Source of the DNA: Paenibacillus mendelii
GTDB taxonomy: Bacteria > Bacillota > Bacilli > Paenibacillales > Paenibacillaceae
Length of the DNA stretch: 64,000 nucleotides
NCBI RefSeq assembly: GCF_024498075.1
Contig: NZ_JANHOF010000010.1
Coordinates: forward strand, 157,898 to 221,897
Direction of reading: 5' to 3'
In this document: positions 39,384 through 49,548 of the stretch, piece after piece
How positions within the stretch are numbered: position 1 is the first letter of the stretch
Layout of the letters: every line of letters starts with the position of its first letter
Notes under the pieces: model-generated
Told to the model about the DNA's origin: nothing
What the model saw: only the letters and a program-made list of their open reading frames with translations
The model's database searches: none
Made by a program: the position numbers and the translations under genes

Positions 39384-42300
39384 ATGAAGACGAGAACGAA
39401 GCTGATTACAAGTTTTATCGTGATGATTTTACTGCTATTATTCGTTTCTTTATCCGGGCTGAACAACTTCTCCCGCGTAGGAGACAAGCTTGAAGAGGTG
39501 TATGATCACCGGTACCAGAAGGTCATGCTTGCCTTCGAGACTCGCGGAGCCGTTAATAATACCGCCAAAGGCCTGGTCAATGTGCTCACCGTTCCGACCG
39601 TTGACAGCATCACCAAGAATGAGAAGGAGCTTAACAAAGAGCCGATCATAGCAAAAGAGGGTCTGGCGGAGTTGAAAAACCGGGCCTCTACAGAAGCTGA
39701 GATTTCTTTGCTGGAAGATGTAGAGCGCAATATGGAGCTATTTTTCGGCTATGAGAAGCAAGTCATTCAGTTGATTAGTGAAGGCAAAGCCAGCGAAGCC
39801 ATCGCTCTGCGCGAAAAAGAAGGCATTCAATTTCAAGAAGACACCATCGCGCTTTTGGATAAGCTTGCCGAAACTCAACGCCGGGCAACGGACGAGGCCG
39901 TAGGCGTTGCGCAGGATACGAATCAGGAATCGCGCAACATCATGCTGATCACCACTATTATCGGACTGCTGCTTGGGCTGGGCACGATGCTGTGGAATCT
40001 GACGGGGGTTACACGAGGACTTAACAGCTTGTCCATGCTTATTACCGCCTATACGCATGGCACCCTCGACCGGACGTTACGTCAAAAGACGGAAACGGCT
40101 GATGAATTCGGCGATGTAGCCAAAGCCTTCAATCAGCTGGCGAACTCGCTTGAGCAGAAGACTGCGTTCGAACAGGCTTATAACAAAAAGATCGAGGATG
40201 AGGCATGGGTCAAATCCAACCTGGCCAATACAACGGTTGATTTGCAGAATGTACAAATTCTCGAGACGATTACCCAAGGATTCGTGGACAAGATGGTTCC
40301 CCTTGTCGGAGCTGCCTATGGCGGCCTATATATTCGGGAGGGACTCGGAGACGAGAATCGTCTTCGTCTGATGGGCGCTTATGCTCCGCATGATGAGTCC
40401 GTATTCGAGCAGACGTTTGCCTTCGGCCAAGGTCTGGTCGGGCAATGCGCGATTAACCAAGAGATTATCGAGCTGTCGGATTTGCCGTCCACTCACATCA
40501 AGATCAAATCCGGCTTAGGCGAAACGGCGCCTCTGCACCTGATGCTGCTGCCGGTCATGTACCAGAGCAGTCTGCTCGGTATTATTGAGCTCGCCGCCCT
40601 GAGGCCTTTCGAATTACGCGAGAAGGAACTGCTGAACGAGCTTGCTGAGAGCTTCGGCATTATCTTGAACAATATGTTCGGACGGATGCGTATCGAGGAG
40701 CTGCTGCGTGAGTCGCAAGCGCTCAGCGAAGAGCTGCAGGTTCAGTCCGAGGAGCTTCTGTCTCAACAAGAAGAGCTCCGCCGTTCCAACGATACGCTCG
40801 AGGAACAGACCCATGCCCTGAAGAAATCGGAAGAGATGCTCCAGAGTCAACAGGAAGAGCTCGAGCAGAGTAATGAGGAGCTGCTGCAGAAGACACATCT
40901 GCTCGAATTGCAGATGCGCCAGACTGAACAGAAGAACGAACAAATCGAGAAGACGAAGAATGTGCTTGAGAAGCAGACGGTTCAGCTGGCTCTCGCGTCC
41001 AAATATAAATCCGAGTTCCTGGCCAATATGTCCCATGAACTGCGAACGCCGCTCAACAGCCTTCTTATTCTGTCCCAGATGCTCATGGTTAATAAGGACG
41101 GTAATTTATCCTCGAAACAGATTGAATTCGCATCGACGATTCATTCCTCGGGCGGCGATCTGCTGAAGCTGATTGACGAGATTCTGGATCTGTCCAAAAT
41201 CGGGGCAGGCAAAATGAATCTGGTCACTGAGCATGTGCCCATCAACGATATGCTGCAAGGCCTGCGCAGAAACTTCCTGCCTGTGAGCCAGCAGAAGGAC
41301 ATTGCTTTCGAGGTGACTGTTGATCAAAGTGTACCTGATGAGATGTACACGGATAGCCATCGTGTTAAACAGGTTCTCAAAAACTTGCTGTCCAATGCGT
41401 TCAAATTTACGCATCAGGGGAGCGTCTCTCTCCGGGTTCGCCTTGCTAAGCCAGATGAGGCGATTTCCAGAAATATCGACAGCGGGCGGATGATCGCCTT
41501 CGAAGTGCATGATACCGGTATTGGCATATCGGAGGAGAAGCAGGATATTATATTCGAAGCGTTCCAGCAGGCAGACGGTACGACAAGCCGCGTATATGGC
41601 GGAACGGGGCTTGGTCTTGCGATTAGCCGGGAGCTGGCACACTTGCTTGGCGGTTCCGTCTCACTGGACAGCGTCGAAGGCCAGGGTAGTACCTTCACCC
41701 TCTATTTGCCGGAATACCATATTGCCGAGCCAGCTATTGAAGACAAAGAAGTCATCGACGGAATGTCTTTTCAAGGACCCGATTTCGGGATGCAGGCCGT
41801 CGCCGCAGCCCTTCAAGCTTCCGGATCCGCGGCACAGCCGCAAATCAAATCCTTGGATTTGCCCGAACGGGTCACCGCGGAAATTGAGGATGACCGCGAA
41901 TCTATCAAGTCCGACGACCGCGTCGTCTTGATTATAGAAGACGACGAGCATTTTGCCCGCGTGATGCTCGACATTGCGCGTTCGCATGGCTTCAAGGGCG
42001 TTGTCACTCTGCAGGGTGATACAGGCCTGGCTTATGCGAAAGCCCATAAGCCGGACGCCATTCTGCTCGATATTATGCTGCCCGTCATGGATGGCTGGTC
42101 GGTACTCCATCACTTGAAGCATAATGCGGATACTAGGCACATTCCCGTCCATGTCATATCCGTCATGGACGATGTCCAGCAAGGTCTGTCCATGGGCGCC
42201 ATCGCCTACTTGAAGAAGCCCGCATCGAAGGACCGGCTTGATGATTTGTTCGAGCAGATCGAATCCTTCCTCGAGCGCGACCTGAAGCATCTGCTCGTTG

Positions 42301-43088
42301 TCGAAGACGATGCTGCGCAGCGGACTAGCATTATGGAGCTAATTGGTCATGACGATGTCGCCATCCATGCGGTATCGACAGGCCGTGAAGCGCTGGCCGA
42401 ATTGAATAGCCACCATTACGATTGCATGGTGCTGGATCTCGGCCTTCCGGATATCTCCGGATTCGATCTGCTGGACAGCATTCGCCGCAATGACAGCTTG
42501 CGCGATTTGCCGATCATCATCTATACCGGACGCGAGCTGGACAAGAAGGAAGAACTGCAGCTGAAGAAATATGCGGAGACGATCATTATTAAGGATGTGA
42601 AGTCGCCTGAGCGGCTGCTCGATGAAACCACCTTGTTCCTGCACCGGGTTGTCGCCGATTTGCCAGAGGACAAGCGGAGCGTGCTGCGCAAGCTTCATAG
42701 CGTGGAGGCTATCTTCGAAGGCAAACAGATTCTGATCGTCGACGACGATATCCGCAACGTGTTCGCCCTGTCCAGCGCACTGGAAGGGTACAAGATGGAT
42801 ATTCAGTTTGCCGAGAACGGCATTGAAGCACTAGAGATGCTTGAAAATAATAAAGACATTCAGCTCATACTGATGGATATGATGATGCCGGAGATGGATG
42901 GTTACGAAACCATGCGTCAGATCCGTTCCAAGCCTGAGTACGAGCGGATGCCGATTATCGCCATCACCGCCAAGGCGATGAAAGAAGACCGGGACAAGTG
43001 CATCGAGGCCGGTGCCTCCGATTATATCGCCAAGCCGGTCAACATCGATCAGCTGCTGTCTCTGATGAGGGTGTGGTTGTATAAATAA
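39384..43088 (+). CDS. Membrane hybrid sensor histidine kinase with HAMP, GAF and three REC domains
   Basis: About 1,234 residues. TM1 is residues 8-26, a helical extracellular bundle of about 160 residues follows (MCP four-helix type), then TM2 (186-206), HAMP (207-256), GAF (about 275-440), a long Gln/Glu-rich coiled coil, HisKA with [10 protein letters not shown] (His near 552), HATPase_c with GTGLGLAIS, and REC domains near 848, 966 and 1113. REC1 (LLDIMLPVMDGW) and REC3 (LMDMMMPEMDGYE) are canonical; REC2 keeps VLDLGLPDISG. From GAF onward it matches the poly-HAMP kinase at 19176-24914. Start: ATG 39384 with GAGGG 6 bases upstream; the GTG at 39372 is inside the leader. CheR follows. Confidence 0.92.
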   Translation: MKTRTKLITSFIVMILLLLFVSLSGLNNFSRVGDKLEEVYDHRYQKVMLAFETRGAVNNTAKGLVNVLTVPTVDSITKNEKELNKEPIIAKEGLAELKNRASTEAEISLLEDVERNMELFFGYEKQVIQLISEGKASEAIALREKEGIQFQEDTIALLDKLAETQRRATDEAVGVAQDTNQESRNIMLITTIIGLLLGLGTMLWNLTGVTRGLNSLSMLITAYTHGTLDRTLRQKTETADEFGDVAKAFNQLANSLEQKTAFEQAYNKKIEDEAWVKSNLANTTVDLQNVQILETITQGFVDKMVPLVGAAYGGLYIREGLGDENRLRLMGAYAPHDESVFEQTFAFGQGLVGQCAINQEIIELSDLPSTHIKIKSGLGETAPLHLMLLPVMYQSSLLGIIELAALRPFELREKELLNELAESFGIILNNMFGRMRIEELLRESQALSEELQVQSEELLSQQEELRRSNDTLEEQTHALKKSEEMLQSQQEELEQSNEELLQKTHLLELQMRQTEQKNEQIEKTKNVLEKQTVQLALASKYKSEFLANMSHELRTPLNSLLILSQMLMVNKDGNLSSKQIEFASTIHSSGGDLLKLIDEILDLSKIGAGKMNLVTEHVPINDMLQGLRRNFLPVSQQKDIAFEVTVDQSVPDEMYTDSHRVKQVLKNLLSNAFKFTHQGSVSLRVRLAKPDEAISRNIDSGRMIAFEVHDTGIGISEEKQDIIFEAFQQADGTTSRVYGGTGLGLAISRELAHLLGGSVSLDSVEGQGSTFTLYLPEYHIAEPAIEDKEVIDGMSFQGPDFGMQAVAAALQASGSAAQPQIKSLDLPERVTAEIEDDRESIKSDDRVVLIIEDDEHFARVMLDIARSHGFKGVVTLQGDTGLAYAKAHKPDAILLDIMLPVMDGWSVLHHLKHNADTRHIPVHVISVMDDVQQGLSMGAIAYLKKPASKDRLDDLFEQIESFLERDLKHLLVVEDDAAQRTSIMELIGHDDVAIHAVSTGREALAELNSHHYDCMVLDLGLPDISGFDLLDSIRRNDSLRDLPIIIYTGRELDKKEELQLKKYAETIIIKDVKSPERLLDETTLFLHRVVADLPEDKRSVLRKLHSVEAIFEGKQILIVDDDIRNVFALSSALEGYKMDIQFAENGIEALEMLENNKDIQLILMDMMMPEMDGYETMRQIRSKPEYERMPIIAITAKAMKEDRDKCIEAGASDYIAKPVNIDQLLSLMRVWLYK

Positions 43089-43134
43089 TCAACAGGGGCT
43101 TCATGCAGCCGGAGAACGGGAGCGGATCGAAATC

Positions 43135-43929
43135 GTGCTGCTTCTCGAAGGCTTATATCGTCTATATGGATATGATTTTCGCAACTATGCCTTCTCGTCC
43201 GTCCGCCGACGAATCTGGCACCGTGTAGGCGCCGAGCGGCTGCCTTCCATAACGGCGCTTACCGAACAAATTTTGCATGACCGGGATGCCATGAACCGGC
43301 TGTTATCGGACTTAACCATCCATGTCACCGAGATGTTCCGTGACCCGGAAGTGTTTCGCGCCTTCCGCAAGCACGTCGTGCCGATGCTGCGAACCTATCC
43401 GTTTATCCGGATCTGGCATGCAGGCTGCTCGACTGGCGAGGAAGTGTACTCGATGGCCATTCTGCTGAAGGAGGAAGGTTTGTACGATAAGACGCGCATC
43501 TATGCCACCGACATGAACGAACGCGTGTTGGATTTAGCGAAAGCAGGCGTCTTTCCCATCGATCGTATGCAGGACTTCACGCGAAATTATATGGAGGCCG
43601 GCGGCAAGGAAGCGTTCAGCCACTATTATACGGCTAAATACGACTCTGTATTATTCCAAGCGGAGCTGCGCAACAACATTGTATTCGCCCAGCATAACTT
43701 GGTCACGGACCGTTCGTTTAATGAATTTAACGTCATTTTTTGCCGTAATGTTATGATCTATTTCAATAAAGATCTTCAGGATCATGTACATGGACTGCTG
43801 TATGACAGCTTAAGCACCTTCGGCGTTCTTGCGCTTGGAACGAAGGAATCGATTAATTTCACACGGCATGCCGGCGCATACGAAGAGATTGACGATTCGC
43901 ACTGCAGGCTATACCGTAAGTTAAGATAA
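43135..43929 (+). CDS. cheR: CheR-type protein-glutamate methyltransferase
   Basis: About 264 residues. Seen: an N-terminal helical domain (LLLEGLYRLYGYDFRNYAF), then the SAM fold with WHAGCSTGEEVYSMAI, IYATDMNERVLDLAKAG, and FNVIFCRNVMIYFNKDLQ. CheR methylates Glu residues of chemoreceptor-like helices. The GTG given is poorly placed for a ribosome site, and the frame stays open upstream to 43081 with CheR-like residues (ERIEI) before it, so the true start may be a rare codon further upstream. There is no CheB here. The upstream kinase has an MCP-like sensor and could be a target; that is inference. Confidence 0.88.
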   Translation: MLLLEGLYRLYGYDFRNYAFSSVRRRIWHRVGAERLPSITALTEQILHDRDAMNRLLSDLTIHVTEMFRDPEVFRAFRKHVVPMLRTYPFIRIWHAGCSTGEEVYSMAILLKEEGLYDKTRIYATDMNERVLDLAKAGVFPIDRMQDFTRNYMEAGGKEAFSHYYTAKYDSVLFQAELRNNIVFAQHNLVTDRSFNEFNVIFCRNVMIYFNKDLQDHVHGLLYDSLSTFGVLALGTKESINFTRHAGAYEEIDDSHCRLYRKLR

Positions 43930-43938
43930 AAAAGGCAG

Positions 43939-46104
43939 GTGAAACGAAAGCAGATGGTTGCATACGACGGACCGATAAACATTTTGCTAGTCGACGATCA
44001 TCCGGACAATCTCCTGGCACTGGAAGCCGTGCTTGGCGACTTGAATTACAATTTGATTAAATGTCTGTCGGGTGAAGCAGCCCTGCGCTGCTTGCTCAAG
44101 GACGAGTTTGCGGTCATCCTGCTCGATGTTCAAATGCCGCAGATGGACGGCTTTGAAACCGCGCGGCTGATCAAGATGCGCGACAAAACACGGGAGACGC
44201 CGATTATATTCATATCGGCAACGAGTAAAGAAACCGAGCACTTCTTTATCGGTTACGAGGTCGGTGCCATCGACTACATGTTGAAGCCATTCGTTCCACA
44301 AATCTTACGGACCAAAATCGAAGGCTTCGTGCGCATGTATGTCAATACGAAGACCCTCCAGCTCCAGAGAGAGCTCCTGCACCAAAAGACCAAAGAACTG
44401 GAGCGGATGAACCGCGAGCTGATGCGCACCGCCTACCAGCTGAACAAAACACAGGTCATGGCGCGCGTTATCCAAGAAACAACCGGGGATACGATGATTA
44501 CCTTCGATGATGAGGGGCTAATTCTCGCCGTTAATCCGGCACTGACCCCCATGTTCGGCTATCTAGAGAGCGATGTTATCGGCCAATCTATTGCAGAGCT
44601 TATCCCCTGCTTCGGTGAGGGGATGTTCAAGAGCCTGGCGGCAGGTGAAGCAGCCGGCAAACGAGTCGAGCTGACTCCGGTGCGCAAGGACGGCAGACGG
44701 TTTCCAGCAGAAGTCCAAACCGGTATGGCGATGGTTGATGAGGAGCGTATCTATGCCTGTACCATCAGTGATATGACGGAGCGGAAGCGCTTCGAGCAGG
44801 AGCTGATGAACGCGAAGGAAGAAGCGGAGATCGCCGCGCGGGCGAAGACGGATTTCCTGGCAATGGTGAGCCATGAAATACGTACGCCGATGAATGGCGT
44901 ACTCGGCATGACCGGACTCATACTGGAAACCGAGCTCGATGATGAGCAACGCGAGTATGCTGAAATTATCCGCAAGAGCGGCGATGCCCTGCTGACGGTC
45001 ATTAATGACATCCTGGACTACAGCAAGATTGAATCCGGCAAGCTGGAGCTGGAGGAGATTCCGTTTCAGATCGAAATGGTCATCGCCGAAACGTTCGAAT
45101 TATTCACGGCGAAGTCGAAGCAGCTTGCGTTGGAGCTATCCTGCGAATTTGATCCCACGCTGCCGCCAATTGTCATCGGGGACGGGATGAAGCTGCGGCA
45201 GGTGCTGATCAATCTGGTCGGCAATGCCGTCAAGTTTACGCCGCAGGGCAGTATTAAGGTCTCGGTCCGGCTTCTGGAGCAGCGAGAGGATGCGATCGAG
45301 ATGGAGTTTACCGTTCAGGATACGGGCGTTGGCATACCCGAGGAGAAGCTGCCTCTCCTCTTTCAGCCCTTCTCCCAAGTCGATACATCGCTTACAAGAC
45401 GTTATGGCGGAACTGGACTCGGGCTTGCCATCTGCAAAAACCTGGTGGAGCTGATGAATGGCACGATTGATGTCACCACCAAAGTAGACGTCGGAACGAC
45501 CTTCCGCTTCACGGTAACCATGAAGCCTCAAGGGGCACCGACCGATAACGATCATCGCAACATGAGCAAGACGATTAATTTCACCTGTCCATCCGCTCCG
45601 TCCCGGATCTCTACCGATTCGCAGGATGGTCCGATATCCTTCACTGCGTTTCTAGAGCAGACGAGTGAGGAGCCTGGCAGCGCCGTTACGAAGCGGAGCC
45701 CGGTTTACAAAACGAGCATCTTGATCGCAGATGACAATGAGGTCAATCAGAAGCTGACGCTCTATCTGCTGAACAAGCTGGGTATTACAGCCGACTTGGC
45801 TTCGGATGGCCAAGAAGCGGTTATGAAAGCTTCGCAGAAGGCCTACGACCTGATTCTGATGGACATGCGCATGCCCATTTTGGATGGTCTGGAGGCAACC
45901 CGTCAGGTACTGGCTGCCGCCCAGCCGGATCATGCGCCGATTATCGTCGCGATGACAGCCAATGTGCTCCCTGCCGACCGTGAACGATGTCTTGCCGCAG
46001 GGATGACGGATTTTCTGGGAAAGCCGATTCAGCTTGACACCGTGAAGCGTCTGCTTCAACGATACGGTCTTTGGGTTTCGCCTATACAGTCGACCTCCTT
46101 ATAG
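43939..46104 (+). CDS. REC-PAS-HisKA-HATPase-REC hybrid histidine kinase
   Basis: A soluble 721-residue kinase. It has an N-terminal REC (residues 13-130; LLVDDHPDNLLALEAVL, LLDVQMPQMDG), a coiled coil, PAS (about 175-290; GYLESDVIGQSIAELI), HisKA with VSHEIRTPMNG (His near 313), HATPase_c with [12 protein letters not shown], a linker of about 70 residues, and a C-terminal REC (about 593-715; LMDMRMPILDG). It probably receives phosphate from the upstream kinase and relays it. Start is GTG 43939 or ATG 43954; the spacing from AAGG/AGGTG is not ideal for either. It lies 9 bases after cheR in the same operon. Confidence 0.9.
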   Translation: MKRKQMVAYDGPINILLVDDHPDNLLALEAVLGDLNYNLIKCLSGEAALRCLLKDEFAVILLDVQMPQMDGFETARLIKMRDKTRETPIIFISATSKETEHFFIGYEVGAIDYMLKPFVPQILRTKIEGFVRMYVNTKTLQLQRELLHQKTKELERMNRELMRTAYQLNKTQVMARVIQETTGDTMITFDDEGLILAVNPALTPMFGYLESDVIGQSIAELIPCFGEGMFKSLAAGEAAGKRVELTPVRKDGRRFPAEVQTGMAMVDEERIYACTISDMTERKRFEQELMNAKEEAEIAARAKTDFLAMVSHEIRTPMNGVLGMTGLILETELDDEQREYAEIIRKSGDALLTVINDILDYSKIESGKLELEEIPFQIEMVIAETFELFTAKSKQLALELSCEFDPTLPPIVIGDGMKLRQVLINLVGNAVKFTPQGSIKVSVRLLEQREDAIEMEFTVQDTGVGIPEEKLPLLFQPFSQVDTSLTRRYGGTGLGLAICKNLVELMNGTIDVTTKVDVGTTFRFTVTMKPQGAPTDNDHRNMSKTINFTCPSAPSRISTDSQDGPISFTAFLEQTSEEPGSAVTKRSPVYKTSILIADDNEVNQKLTLYLLNKLGITADLASDGQEAVMKASQKAYDLILMDMRMPILDGLEATRQVLAAAQPDHAPIIVAMTANVLPADRERCLAAGMTDFLGKPIQLDTVKRLLQRYGLWVSPIQSTSL

Positions 46105-46119
46105 AGGGCGGCTTTTTTT
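46088..46119 (+). terminator. Terminator of the kinase/CheR operon
   Basis: AGTCGACCTC pairs with GAGGGCGGCT (one G-T and one mismatch), followed by seven T residues. The stem begins inside the last codons of the kinase gene. Confidence 0.75.
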
Positions 46120-46145
46120 ATATCGTTATCTGTCCGCGCAGCAAC

Positions 46146-46187
46146 AAAAAATCGTGATTGCAGCGTATGAACGCCGCAATCACGATT
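46146..46187 (-). terminator. Terminator of ltaS
   Basis: ATCGTGATTGC and GCAATCACGAT form an 11-bp stem; the minus strand continues into six T residues. It sits 10 bases past the stop at 46198. Confidence 0.88.
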
Positions 46188-46197
46188 GACATTACCC

Positions 46198-48069
46198 TTA
46201 TTTGCTTGCATCAGGCTCACGGTCCGGAAGCTGACTGACATAGCTATCGGAATAATTGAGAAGCTCCAGCGCTTTATTGTACTCGGCCTCGGAGGCTTCC
46301 GGCTTGGAGGCCCCGTCACCGGCCAGCGGATATTCGGTGCCATCCTGGAAGCCGCTCCCCGTAATGAATAGCGACTGCTGGCTAACGAATGATCCGGATG
46401 GCAGATAATAACGCTGAGGAAGTATGTTGTAGGTCTGATTCAGTAAATCTTGACCGAAGTGAATATGATTCTCCAACGATGCTCCCGTTAAATTCGCAAT
46501 CGTCGGGAGCACGTCAACCTGTCCGCCGATTTGCTCGAACACGGCTGGATGCGTGATTCCCGGGGAAGCAATAACAAGCGGAATATTAATCATATCGGTA
46601 TAGCCATACTCGCGGCCGTAGATTTCCTTCATAAGCTCTTCATCGTCTTTATTCAACGAATAAATCGGCAGTCCCAGATGGTCACCGTAGACGACGATGA
46701 GGCTCTTATCCCAGATCCCCTTCTCCTTGAGATCCTCGATAAACTTGCCAAGCGCATAATCCGCGTAGCTCTGTGCGCGAATATAATCGCCCACGAACGT
46801 ATCCTGGTAACGTTCCGGAAGCGTAATGTGGTCCTTCTCTTCCGGCGTGCTGTATGGATGATGAGCCGTCATCGAGATGACTTGGGCATAGAAGGGATTC
46901 CCGGTTTGCTGCATCTTCTCGAGCTCTTCCGCCGTCTTCCGGTACAACACCTCATCGGAGGGCCCGAAGAACACGGTATCCTCTTCGCCAAAAAACGCCT
47001 GGTCATAATAACGGTCAAATCCGAGCGCACTGTACATTTCCTTGCGGTTCCAGAACTCTACGACGTTCGTATGGAATGTGGCCGTTTGGTAGCCCTTCTC
47101 CTGGAGCATCTTCGGCATGCTCGGCAGATCCTTACCAGCGTACACCATCGTAGCGGCGCCGCGCGGCGGGATATAGAAGGACGTATTCACGATAAACTCC
47201 GCATCGGAGGTATTTCCCTGGCCTACCTGCTGATAGAAGTTCGGGAAGTAGAAGTTATCGCTCATCAGCTTGTTCATGTTGGGCGTAACCTCTTGTCCGT
47301 CAATCTTCAAACCAAGCAGGAAGTTCTGGAAGGACTCCAGCTGGATAACGATCACATTCTTCCCTTCAGCCGCATTCCACAGCTTAGGTGACGATGGCTC
47401 TTGTATGCCCTTGATATTGCGTATGGCATCCTGCGTAATTTGCTCAGGAGGCAGCAGCACTTGTTCATCGCGCTTAAAGATAGTGTAGGCTTCATAATTC
47501 AGAATCCCCATCTCTTCCGCTTTCTTGATTTCGTTCATGCTCGCCCGGTTAGGCCACACATTCATCAGACATACTGCAAACGAAACGACGAACAGTCCCA
47601 TGACGATTGTCCGTTTCTCCCTGCGGGGGGTGATCGCGCTCCAGAATCGTTTGTTCTTCCCGCGGAATGAGAGCACCATGAGCACAATAATGTCGGTGAA
47701 AATAAATAAGAAGTACGGATCCAGCAGCGAGAACACGCTGTTCTTAACCGCCGTTACCTGATTGACCTGCTCAAGCGCATGATAGGTGACAATGACGCCA
47801 TAATATTTGTAGTACATAATAACGGCGAAGAATACGCTGGTGAACAGTAAATTCACCGCATTATATATCATCAGCTTCCGCTTGGAGGCAAACCATTCAA
47901 TGAGGCAGAATACCAGCCATATGAACGGAATTTCGGTCACCAGCGGCTGCCAAGTCGGAACGGTATCAAACGTAACGTACCAGGCCAAATAACTTTTTAT
48001 AAGCAGTACGATTGTGAAAAAAATAAACGGTCTTGTGCTTATCCGACGGTTAGTCGCCGATAAGGACAT
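46198..48069 (-). CDS. ltaS: Lipoteichoic acid synthase-like phosphoglycerol transferase
   Basis: A 623-residue membrane enzyme with five N-terminal membrane segments (residues about 12-175) and an extracellular sulfatase-like domain. Seen: VIQLESFQNFLLGLKIDG (metal Glu), GQGNTSDAEFIVNTS with the catalytic Thr, and VVYGDHLGLPIYS (Asp-His metal ligands). LtaS polymerises glycerol-phosphate from phosphatidylglycerol onto a glycolipid. The 130 residues after the GDH motif fit the family; the C-terminal tail is polar. Start: ATG with AAGGAGG 8 bases upstream. Bacillus relatives carry several paralogues (LtaS, YfnI, YqgS, YvgJ); which this is cannot be decided. Confidence 0.9.
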   Translation of the reverse strand: MSLSATNRRISTRPFIFFTIVLLIKSYLAWYVTFDTVPTWQPLVTEIPFIWLVFCLIEWFASKRKLMIYNAVNLLFTSVFFAVIMYYKYYGVIVTYHALEQVNQVTAVKNSVFSLLDPYFLFIFTDIIVLMVLSFRGKNKRFWSAITPRREKRTIVMGLFVVSFAVCLMNVWPNRASMNEIKKAEEMGILNYEAYTIFKRDEQVLLPPEQITQDAIRNIKGIQEPSSPKLWNAAEGKNVIVIQLESFQNFLLGLKIDGQEVTPNMNKLMSDNFYFPNFYQQVGQGNTSDAEFIVNTSFYIPPRGAATMVYAGKDLPSMPKMLQEKGYQTATFHTNVVEFWNRKEMYSALGFDRYYDQAFFGEEDTVFFGPSDEVLYRKTAEELEKMQQTGNPFYAQVISMTAHHPYSTPEEKDHITLPERYQDTFVGDYIRAQSYADYALGKFIEDLKEKGIWDKSLIVVYGDHLGLPIYSLNKDDEELMKEIYGREYGYTDMINIPLVIASPGITHPAVFEQIGGQVDVLPTIANLTGASLENHIHFGQDLLNQTYNILPQRYYLPSGSFVSQQSLFITGSGFQDGTEYPLAGDGASKPEASEAEYNKALELLNYSDSYVSQLPDREPDASK

Positions 48070-48171
48070 GATCGCACCTCCTTATTTACAAATGGATCAG
48101 CTATATAAGTGTCTAGCATCAGCTTTCTGCGTAAAAACTATTAATTTACGGCGGGATGCATACTAGACTTT

Positions 48172-48200
48172 ATTATGCCTTTGTAAAGCTCAGATGTCAA
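48172..48200 (-). promoter_or_regulatory. Promoter of ltaS
   Basis: On the minus strand TTGACA (48200-48195), 17 bases, CATAAT (48177-48172), about 100 bases before the ATG. The rest of 48070-48369 holds only the namA terminator. Confidence 0.7.
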
Positions 48201-48307
48201 AAAACAGATTCCCTATTCTATGCGTTTCAGCTCGGTTTTCCACAACATTTTAACCCTTCTCGGCTTCATTCGAAGAAGCTCGCCCAAATGTCGCCGCTTT
48301 ATTAACC

Positions 48308-48344
48308 AAAAAAAACCGCGGCGCACCTGCTGGTGTGCCGCGGC
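48308..48344 (-). terminator. Terminator of namA
   Basis: CCGCGGCGCACC (48316-48327) pairs with GGTGTGCCGCGG (48332-48343) with one C-T mismatch; the minus strand continues into eight T residues. Confidence 0.88.
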
Positions 48345-48369
48345 CTGTCCTATTCGAACTTCCCTTCCG

Positions 48370-49395
48370 TTACTCCGCCCGCCCATATTGTTTCGGCAGA
48401 ACGCCTTTAAACTGACCGCCATTCGCACGAATCGCATGGTAAGCCCAGTAAGGATCGCGAAGCATGCCTCTTCCGACGGCTACGAGATCCGCATCTCCGC
48501 TTGCCACGGTCGCCTCTGCGAGCTTCGGATCGTCCAGATTGCCTACCGCGATCACAGGCACCTCTAGCGCCTGTTTAATCGCGCGTGCGAACCCCACTTG
48601 ATAGCCCGGATAGTTTCCAGGCTTGCGCTTGCCAGCCGGACCTTCTCCGCCGCTGCTGACATGGAATACCTCCACCCCTGCATCACGGTAATGTCTGGCG
48701 ATTTCGACCATATGGTCAACATCATAGCCATCATCCATATATTCGATGGCCGATATGCGCATAATTAACGGCATTCCTTCCGGCATCTCGGCCTTCACGG
48801 CGCGAATGACCTCGGTGCCAAACTGCCATAACTGGCGGCCGTATTCATCCTCCCGGTCATTAATGCCCGGCGAATGGAATTGATGGATCAGATACCCGTG
48901 AGCGCCATGCAGCTCAATCGTGTCGACGCCTGCCGCCACAGCCCGCCGCGCAGCGTCGCCAAACTTAACGACCATAGCCTTAACCTCTTGCGTGGTCAGT
49001 GCGCGCGGTTGCTTGAATTCACTGCTGACAGGAATCGCCGAGGGCCCGACTGGCACCTCCGCGTCCTCAGCCTTGCGGCCGGCATGAGCGATCTGAATCC
49101 CGATTTTCGCGCCATAGTGATGAACTTGGTCGATGATGCGCGCGAATGCCGGTATATGTTCGTCAGACCATAGACCCAAATCATAGTCGCTGATCCGTCC
49201 GTCTGGCTCCACGTCGGTCATTTCCATTATGATTAATCCGGCTCCGCCTATCGCTCGCGAAACATAATGAACATAATGCCAATCGTTCGGTATCCCGTCC
49301 TTGGCTTCTACCGAATACTGACACATCGGCGGCATCACGACACGATTGCGGAGTACGAGATTTTTGAAGGTGAATGGTTGGTCCAAATACGTCAT
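48370..49395 (-). CDS. namA: NADPH dehydrogenase NamA (Old Yellow Enzyme, YqjM type)
   Basis: A 341-residue FMN enzyme that reduces activated C=C bonds, nitro compounds and nitrate esters with NADPH. Seen: LVLRNRVVMPPMCQYSVEAKDG (the YqjM-type N terminus with the flavin-tuning Cys), AHAGRKAE, the substrate pair HGAHGYLIHQFHSPGINDREDEYG and the FMN phosphate region GNLDDPKLAEATVASGDADLVAVGRGMLRDP. Length matches YqjM (338). Start: ATG preceded by GGAGG about 9 bases upstream. It probably serves in detoxification. Confidence 0.94.
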   Translation of the reverse strand: MTYLDQPFTFKNLVLRNRVVMPPMCQYSVEAKDGIPNDWHYVHYVSRAIGGAGLIIMEMTDVEPDGRISDYDLGLWSDEHIPAFARIIDQVHHYGAKIGIQIAHAGRKAEDAEVPVGPSAIPVSSEFKQPRALTTQEVKAMVVKFGDAARRAVAAGVDTIELHGAHGYLIHQFHSPGINDREDEYGRQLWQFGTEVIRAVKAEMPEGMPLIMRISAIEYMDDGYDVDHMVEIARHYRDAGVEVFHVSSGGEGPAGKRKPGNYPGYQVGFARAIKQALEVPVIAVGNLDDPKLAEATVASGDADLVAVGRGMLRDPYWAYHAIRANGGQFKGVLPKQYGRAE

Positions 49396-49548
49396 CTCTC
49401 CAACCTCCTAATTAATTTTCTATAGTTACTTAATATATGTTTACTTATTATAAACCACTCGGATTACTTTGAGAAGTGGTCACTTTAACACGCCAAGGTA
49501 CGCTTGCAGTAGTGTCCCCTACAGAGAGGTGACTTTATAAGCTCAGCC

